Of a DNA stretch of 59,650 nt, positions 55,222 through 59,650 are shown piece by piece (position 1 is the first letter of the stretch; each line of letters starts with the position of its first letter). The DNA lies in NCBI GenBank assembly GCA_022561635.1, contig JADFQV010000004.1, positions 1-59,650 of the forward strand. The letters are read 5' to 3'. A program made the position numbers and the translations under genes. The notes under the pieces are model-generated. The model made no database searches, was not told where the DNA came from, and saw only the letters and a program-made list of their open reading frames with translations. Source of the stretch: Chloroflexota bacterium. Its GTDB lineage: Bacteria; Chloroflexota; Dehalococcoidia; SM23-28-2; RBG-16-64-32.

Positions 55222-55754
55222 CGAGGGGGCAACGTGATTCGGTACCGCAGGCCGAGCGGCCGTTTGTCTCCCCGCTGCTTTCGCTGCTCGGACCCGTCTA
55301 ACTGCCAGCCGGCGTTTTCGTAGAAGCGGCGCGCACGCTCGTTGTCGGCATAGACCCACAGCGTCGCCTCCGCGAAACCTTGGTCGGCGGCACTGGAAAT
55401 TGCCTGCGCGAGCAGGCTGCTGCCGCTGCCGACGCCCTCGCCGAGCCGATCCGGAGAAACGTACAGCCAGCCGACCTCAGCCGTATCCGCCGCCGCGTCC
55501 GGCTCATCGCTGCGCGACGTCGTGCAGAAGCCGACGATGCTGCCCGACTTGGCGGCGACCCAGATCGCCCCGTCCTGTCTCAGCGACTCGACCCTCCAGC
55601 GCCAGAACGTCTCGTGCGCGCCCGTCGAGAGCGCATCGAGCCAGTCGTCGGGCAGGATGCCGCGGTAGGCGCCACGCGAACTGGCGACGTGGACGGCGGC
55701 GATCGATGGTGCGTCTTCAGGTCGCGCTCCCCTGATCTCGATTCGTTCAGTCAC
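55218..55754 (-). CDS. GNAT-family N-acetyltransferase
   Basis: This 178-residue GNAT enzyme has the acetyl-CoA loop in YVSPDRLGEGVGSGSSLLAQA near residues 98-115 and a late LWVYADNERARRFYENAGW segment typical of the fold. The acceptor is unknown. It lies three bases after a second GNAT gene on the same strand, so the pair is probably cotranscribed. Its stop overlaps the end of the HesB-like gene. Confidence 0.85.
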   Translation of the reverse strand: MTERIEIRGARPEDAPSIAAVHVASSRGAYRGILPDDWLDALSTGAHETFWRWRVESLRQDGAIWVAAKSGSIVGFCTTSRSDEPDAAADTAEVGWLYVSPDRLGEGVGSGSSLLAQAISSAADQGFAEATLWVYADNERARRFYENAGWQLDGSEQRKQRGDKRPLGLRYRITLPPR

Positions 55755-55757
55755 GGC

Positions 55758-56297
55758 TCAGTCCGTCCCGTCGCCAGCCAACCCGCGTATCATCGCCACC
55801 TGGTACCGCTCCCAGGCGTATCGACGGCTGGGCGCGTCGATGAAGCCCGGCGGTACCCACGTTTCGCCGCCGCCGTCAGTCGCTCCTAGCCGCTCGTAGA
55901 ACGCCCGCGCCCGCTTGTTCTGTTCGAGCACCGAGAGATAGAGGCCGCTCTCCGGGTACTTTGCGATGCACCAGTCGGCAGCTCTCGCCATCAGACTCCT
56001 GCCCAGACCGCGCCCCTGCCATGCGCTCCTCACGTGAAGGTTGTCGAGCAGCGTACCCCAGCGCGAGTCGTCCGCGCCGTAGGCGCAAACGAAGGCAGCG
56101 AACCGACGGTCTTCCTCCGCCACGACCACGAATTGATTGGCGGGCGGCGCTGACAGGCGTTCGTGCCAGACGGCTTTGCGCTCGTCGAGTATCGGACCGG
56201 GACTGTACTCATCGCGCGGGACTAGCCAGCTTCCGGCGTGAAGGGCGGCTATTGAAGTAGCGTCTGCGATCTGTGCGGCCCGGAATTCTAGCGTCAC
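55758..56297 (-). CDS. GNAT-family N-acetyltransferase
   Basis: This 179-residue GNAT enzyme has WQGRGLGRSLMARAADWC as its acetyl-CoA loop near residues 93-110 and YLSVLEQNKRARAFYERLGA near the end. It differs in sequence from the neighbouring GNAT beyond the fold motifs, so the pair is not a recent duplication. It follows asd by six bases and may share its transcript. The substrate is unknown. Confidence 0.85.
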   Translation of the reverse strand: MTLEFRAAQIADATSIAALHAGSWLVPRDEYSPGPILDERKAVWHERLSAPPANQFVVVAEEDRRFAAFVCAYGADDSRWGTLLDNLHVRSAWQGRGLGRSLMARAADWCIAKYPESGLYLSVLEQNKRARAFYERLGATDGGGETWVPPGFIDAPSRRYAWERYQVAMIRGLAGDGTD

Positions 56298-56303
56298 ACT
56301 GGC

Positions 56304-57320
56304 TTAGATCAGGTCGCGGGCGATCATCTCTTCGGCGATCTGGATGGCGTTCAGCGCCGCGCCCTTGCGCAGGTTGTCGCTGACGAGCCAGAAGGCGATA
56401 CCCATCGGGTGCGAGGCGTCCTGTCTTATGCGGCCCACGAACGTCTCGTCGCGGCCGGCGACGGCCCACGGCGTCGGGTAGATGCTGACCGACGGCTCGT
56501 CCTGGACGTAGATGCCGGGGGTTCCCTTGATCGTGTCGTGGAAGTCCTCGGGGGAGATCGGCCTGGCGAACTCGGCGTGCACGGCCTCTGAGTGCCCGGT
56601 GAAAACGGGCGTGCGCACACAAGTAGCGGAGACGGCAAGCTCCGGCGCGTGCATGATCTTGCGCGTCTCGTTGATGATCTTCCACTCTTCCTTCGTGTAG
56701 CCGCTGCCGAGAAAGACGTCGATCTGCGGCAGGAGGTTGAAGGCGATCTGATGCGGGTAGACGTGCGGCCGTGTGTCGTTGCCGTCGAGCACCTGGCGCG
56801 TCTGCTCGGTCAGCTCGGCGACGGCTGCGGCGCCGGTCCCCGACACCGACTGATACGTGTCGACGATTACGCGCACGAGTTCGTACTTCTGGTGCACCGG
56901 CCACAGCACATGGCAGAGCGGCGTAGTGGGGCAGTTGGGGATGGAGACGATGCCCTTGTGATCCTCGAGGTCGTCGGCGTTAACCTCCGGTACGACGAGC
57001 GGAACGTCCTCTTCCATGCGCCAGGCCGAGCTGTCGTCGATGCAGACGGCGCCGGCCTTGACCGCCGGCGGGATCAGCGTCTTCGAGACCTCAGTCGTCG
57101 CCGAGAAGAAGGCCAGGTCGACGGACTCGAACGACTTGGGCGTCGCCTCCTCAACCTCGATCTCCCACTCGCCGTAGGTGATCTTCTTGCCAACGGAGCG
57201 GTGCGACGCAAGAAGGCGCAGCCCCTTGATGGGGAAGGCCCTCTCTGCGGCGATCTTGAGGAACTCGCGGCCGACCAGGCCGGTGGCTCCCACGACGGCT
57301 ACGTTCAGAGGTGCTGGCAT
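56304..57320 (-). CDS. asd: Aspartate-semialdehyde dehydrogenase
   Basis: This 338-residue enzyme makes aspartate semialdehyde, the branch point to lysine, threonine and methionine. It has an N-terminal NADP loop VVGATGLVG and the catalytic Cys130 in SIPNCPTTPL. The later PHVYPHQIAFNLLPQ substrate block and a catalytic His-bearing TPVFTGHSEAVHAEF follow. The ATG at 57320 was chosen; the frame runs further upstream without a start. It lies near dapB with a flavoprotein between. Confidence 0.94.
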   Translation of the reverse strand: MPAPLNVAVVGATGLVGREFLKIAAERAFPIKGLRLLASHRSVGKKITYGEWEIEVEEATPKSFESVDLAFFSATTEVSKTLIPPAVKAGAVCIDDSSAWRMEEDVPLVVPEVNADDLEDHKGIVSIPNCPTTPLCHVLWPVHQKYELVRVIVDTYQSVSGTGAAAVAELTEQTRQVLDGNDTRPHVYPHQIAFNLLPQIDVFLGSGYTKEEWKIINETRKIMHAPELAVSATCVRTPVFTGHSEAVHAEFARPISPEDFHDTIKGTPGIYVQDEPSVSIYPTPWAVAGRDETFVGRIRQDASHPMGIAFWLVSDNLRKGAALNAIQIAEEMIARDLI

Positions 57321-57403
57321 GGTGGAGTAATGGTAGCGAATCCACCGTTGGTGGGGCAATGGCCGAGCCGGCCTGCATCTGCGGATTTCGGCCCCGCGCG
57401 CTC

Positions 57404-58558
57404 TCAGAACCAGCGCCAGAGCCAGTTGCGCTCGAAGCCGACCTTGGCCCAGTGCCACATCCGGCTGGGGCCGCGCATGACGACGTCCGGCTCCGGCTCG
57501 TTGAAGAAGCGGCCCGTGATGTAGGTGCCGCGGCCGCCGCCTGTCTCCATGAAGCAGGCACCCTGGCCGCCGAAGTCCCAGAGCGGTTGGTTGCCGGCGA
57601 TCTCGGCGGCGATATTGCGCGCGACGACCTCGGCCTGGCCGTGCGCGAAAACGCCCGCCTTGGGCAGCTGCGTCCCGTTCGCCAGCGGGATCACCGTCGT
57701 GTCGCCGATCGCGTAGACATCGGGCGCGGCCGTCGCCAGGGTCTTGCGGTCGACGGCCACCCAGTCGCCACCGTTGACGAGCGCAGAACCCTTGAGCACG
57801 TTCGGCAGCCGGTGTACAGGCGTGGCGATAAGCATGTCGAAGCCGGCCTCTGAGCCGTCGCTGAAGTGGAGCTGCCCCTGTTCGTGGTCTACGGACTTCA
57901 GCGTGACGCCGCCAGTGAAGCCGATATCGCGCTCGTGGAGCAGGTCGAGCACGCGCCCGCCGATCTCTGGGCCGGTCGCTTTCAGCGGCACCTGCTCCGG
58001 TGAGTAGAGGTGCAGCTCGACTTCGCCGCGGATCTTGCGCTTGCGAAAGAAGTGCTCCAGGAGCATCGCTCCTTCGTATGGCGCCGGCGGGCAACGGTAC
58101 GGTAGTGCCGTCACGCAGACGGCTACGCGGCCGCCGCTGAGCTTCGGCAACTCCTCACGCAGGCCCTCCGAGCCTTCCGCGTGGTAGAAAGTCCACGCGC
58201 GGTTCAGGCCCGGCACCTCCTCCGAGGAGTAGTCGACGCCGAGGCTGATGACGAGGTAGTCGTACGGCAGCTCTTCGCCGTTCTGCGCCTGCACGCGCTT
58301 GTTTTCGAAGTCGAGGCCGGTGATCTCGGCTGCCTTGAACTCGATCCCCTTCCGCTCCAGCTTGCGCAAGTCTCGCGAGAGGCGCTCCACCCGGCGCTGG
58401 CCCAGCATCACCCAGGCGAACGAAGGCGCGAACGTGAAGATCGGCGAACGATCGACGAGAACGACGCGGTGCTCCTTGTCGAGCATCCTTCGCAGGCGGC
58501 TGGCGGCGACGAGGCCGCCGACCCCGGCGCCCAGGACGAGGACGGTCTTACCCGGCAT
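57404..58558 (-). CDS. FAD-dependent oxidoreductase, sulfide:quinone reductase-like
   Basis: This 384-residue two-dinucleotide-fold flavoprotein has VLGAGVGGLVAASRLRRML for FAD and a second GIDMLIATPVHRLP segment. It has APDVYAIGDTTVIP as the C-terminal FAD motif. Cysteines at VCVTALPYRCPPAPYEG and GGQGACFMETGG resemble the redox pair of sulfide:quinone or flavocytochrome c types. It would oxidise sulfide to a quinone, or act as a NADH-type enzyme. The ATG at 58558 overlaps the dapB end by 11 bases. Confidence 0.78.
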   Translation of the reverse strand: MPGKTVLVLGAGVGGLVAASRLRRMLDKEHRVVLVDRSPIFTFAPSFAWVMLGQRRVERLSRDLRKLERKGIEFKAAEITGLDFENKRVQAQNGEELPYDYLVISLGVDYSSEEVPGLNRAWTFYHAEGSEGLREELPKLSGGRVAVCVTALPYRCPPAPYEGAMLLEHFFRKRKIRGEVELHLYSPEQVPLKATGPEIGGRVLDLLHERDIGFTGGVTLKSVDHEQGQLHFSDGSEAGFDMLIATPVHRLPNVLKGSALVNGGDWVAVDRKTLATAAPDVYAIGDTTVIPLANGTQLPKAGVFAHGQAEVVARNIAAEIAGNQPLWDFGGQGACFMETGGGRGTYITGRFFNEPEPDVVMRGPSRMWHWAKVGFERNWLWRWF

Positions 58559-59378
58559 CGGCTGCGGAGTGGGGCCCCTCGGATTCGAAGCCGAACAACC
58601 CTTCGAGGCCGACAACGAGCGACTTCAGGTTCATTACTTCGCGCACCGCCAGTAAGACGCCGGGCATGAACGAGGCCCGGTCCGACGTGTCATGCCGGAT
58701 GCGGAGGGTCTCGCCCGTCCCACCGAATATCACTTCCTGGTGGGCGACGAGGCCCGGCAGGCGAACGCTGTGAATCGCGACGCCGTCGACGACGCCGCCT
58801 CGCGTACCCTGGATCGTCTCTCGCTTTGTCTCCGTTGCGCTCATTGGCTTGCCGTGAGCGTCGACGATCGCCTTGGCCGTCGCCAGCGAAGTGCCGGACG
58901 GGGCGTCGACTTTGCCGTCGTGGTGCTGCTCGACGATCTCAACGTGGTCGTAGAAGCGCGCGGCCATGCGCGACATCTGCTGCATGAGGATGGCCCCGAT
59001 CGCGAAGTTCGAGGCGACGACCGAGCCCAACTCTTGCTTGGCGCACTCTTTGCCCAGGTGTGAGACGAAGCTTTCGCTCAGTCCGCTTGTGCCCGAGACG
59101 AGGCGCACGCTGCCCTCCAGTGCCGCTTCCGCGAGCTTGGGCGTCCACTCGGCGCTCGTGAAGTCCACGATTACGTCGGGGCGGGTGCGGGTGATGAGGG
59201 CGGATGGGTCACGCTCGAACGGCACCAGTACCCCATCCTCACCGGGCAACGAGATGTACTCCTCGGTGGAGAGCAGGTCGACGACGCCGACCGGCTCCAT
59301 GTCGTTCTGGGCCGAAACGGCGTGCAGGACCTCACGGCCCATCTTGCCGCTGCCGCTGATCAGGACTTTGATCGTCAT
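58548..59378 (-). CDS. dapB: 4-hydroxy-tetrahydrodipicolinate reductase
   Basis: This 276-residue reductase follows DapA in lysine and diaminopimelate synthesis. It has the NAD(P) loop ISGSGKMGREVLHAV, SGTSGLSE, SNFAIGAILM and the catalytic EIVEQHHDGKVDAPSGT (His-His, Lys, Asp). The ATG at 59378 gives the normal start. It is upstream of the SQR-like gene and asd on the same strand. Confidence 0.94.
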   Translation of the reverse strand: MTIKVLISGSGKMGREVLHAVSAQNDMEPVGVVDLLSTEEYISLPGEDGVLVPFERDPSALITRTRPDVIVDFTSAEWTPKLAEAALEGSVRLVSGTSGLSESFVSHLGKECAKQELGSVVASNFAIGAILMQQMSRMAARFYDHVEIVEQHHDGKVDAPSGTSLATAKAIVDAHGKPMSATETKRETIQGTRGGVVDGVAIHSVRLPGLVAHQEVIFGGTGETLRIRHDTSDRASFMPGVLLAVREVMNLKSLVVGLEGLFGFESEGPHSAADAG

Positions 59379-59441
59379 GTGACACCGCCGGGCAGGGCGT
59401 GATCCGCGTTTAGCGGAGATGCCTGCCGAAGCGGGTACAGT

Positions 59442-59650
59442 CTACCAGCGTTTCATCGGTGCTGGGGGAGGAGGAGGCGGAGGGGTGCCCGGCTCGCGCC
59501 GGAATCCACCGTTGGGGCCGTCGTCGCCGCTGCCACCACCACTGCCACTGCTGCCGCTGCCGCCACTGCCGCCACCGCCACCGCTGCTGCGATAGGGGCT
59601 GCCACCGCTGCGCTGGCCGCCGCCGCCACCACCGCCGCTGCGCTGGCCGC
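59442..59650 (-). CDS. C-terminal end of a Gly/Ser/Arg-rich protein (partial)
   Basis: The frame is open from the window edge to a TAG at 59442. It encodes about 68 residues: two GlnArgSerGlyGly repeats in Gly-rich sequence, a SGGGSGDDGPNGGFRREPG stretch, then a Pro run and the end Pro-Met-Lys-Arg-Trp. This RGG-like tail suggests an RNA-binding protein. Polynucleotide phosphorylase often precedes dapB in related bacteria and has variable C-terminal tails, so it is a candidate. The main domain lies outside the window. Confidence 0.6.
   Translation of the reverse strand, partial: GQRSGGGGGGGQRSGGSPYRSSGGGGGSGGSGSSGSGGGSGDDGPNGGFRREPGTPPPPPPPAPMKRW

Noticed and set aside
56304-58094. Asd as a 596-codon fusion with an upstream Arg-rich part
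   Set aside because: The upstream part is antisense-like in composition and overlaps the SQR-like gene in another frame. The Asd N-terminal NADP motif begins at the ATG at 57320.

Overview
The window is high-GC and gene-dense, and it reads as bacterial chromosome. No phage, transposon, plasmid or CRISPR signal was seen. Gene content suggests a Chloroflexota bacterium, possibly Dehalococcoidia-like. The pointers are a small acidic protein type common in that phylum (10029-10268), a MurT/GatD lipid II amidation pair, a SAM-I riboswitch, a GTG/TTG start habit, and dnaA, obg and gyrB close together. The assignment is an inference from gene content and was not computed.

Layout. Positions 1-12600 form a sulfur-assimilation island, almost all on the minus strand. 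It holds sulfite reductase, APS reductase, ATP sulfurylase, a Na/Pi-family carrier that may import sulfate, and an Rrf2 regulator. It also holds a sulfur-carrier cysteine pathway: CysK, an E1-like enzyme fused to a carrier domain, CysO, CysM, an OB-fold protein and a Mec-type JAMM protease. Next to this is a second operon under a SAM-I riboswitch: a threonine-synthase-like PLP enzyme, a NIL-domain protein and a third carrier protein. Positions 12700-20100 carry envelope and cytochrome c maturation genes (Lgt, ResB, TlpA), an M23/LysM lipoprotein, CopZ and GatD/MurT. Positions 20100-28700 carry an acetyltransferase, a PEP-mutase family enzyme and a copper operon (csoR, methyltransferase, copA, M28 peptidase, YHS protein). 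Positions 28700-43200 are mixed metabolism and stress genes: YceI, alcohol dehydrogenase, KatG, CrcB, two XdhC proteins, a YchF-like GTPase, P450, hemolysin III, an endonuclease III-like protein, TrmO, DapA and an aldo/keto reductase. Positions 43300-59650 are core functions: PepA, CoaBC, CoaX, DnaA, Obg, NadD, GyrB, Asd, an SQR-like flavoprotein and DapB. The end of a Gly-rich protein closes the window.

How the genes work together. Sulfate can be taken up, activated (Sat), reduced (CysH, Sir) and passed to cysteine by the free-sulfide route (CysK) or by a protein-thiocarboxylate route (E1, CysO, CysM, Mec). The main hypothesis here is that the SAM-riboswitch operon is a parallel homocysteine branch. 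In it, a ThrC-fold enzyme would use O-phosphohomoserine and a carrier-bound thiocarboxylate, with the NIL domain sensing methionine. Two putative operators, one of CsoR/CstR type and one of Rrf2 type, sit at the head of the cysteine operon. Asd and DapA/DapB supply the aspartate-family branch and sit elsewhere in the window.
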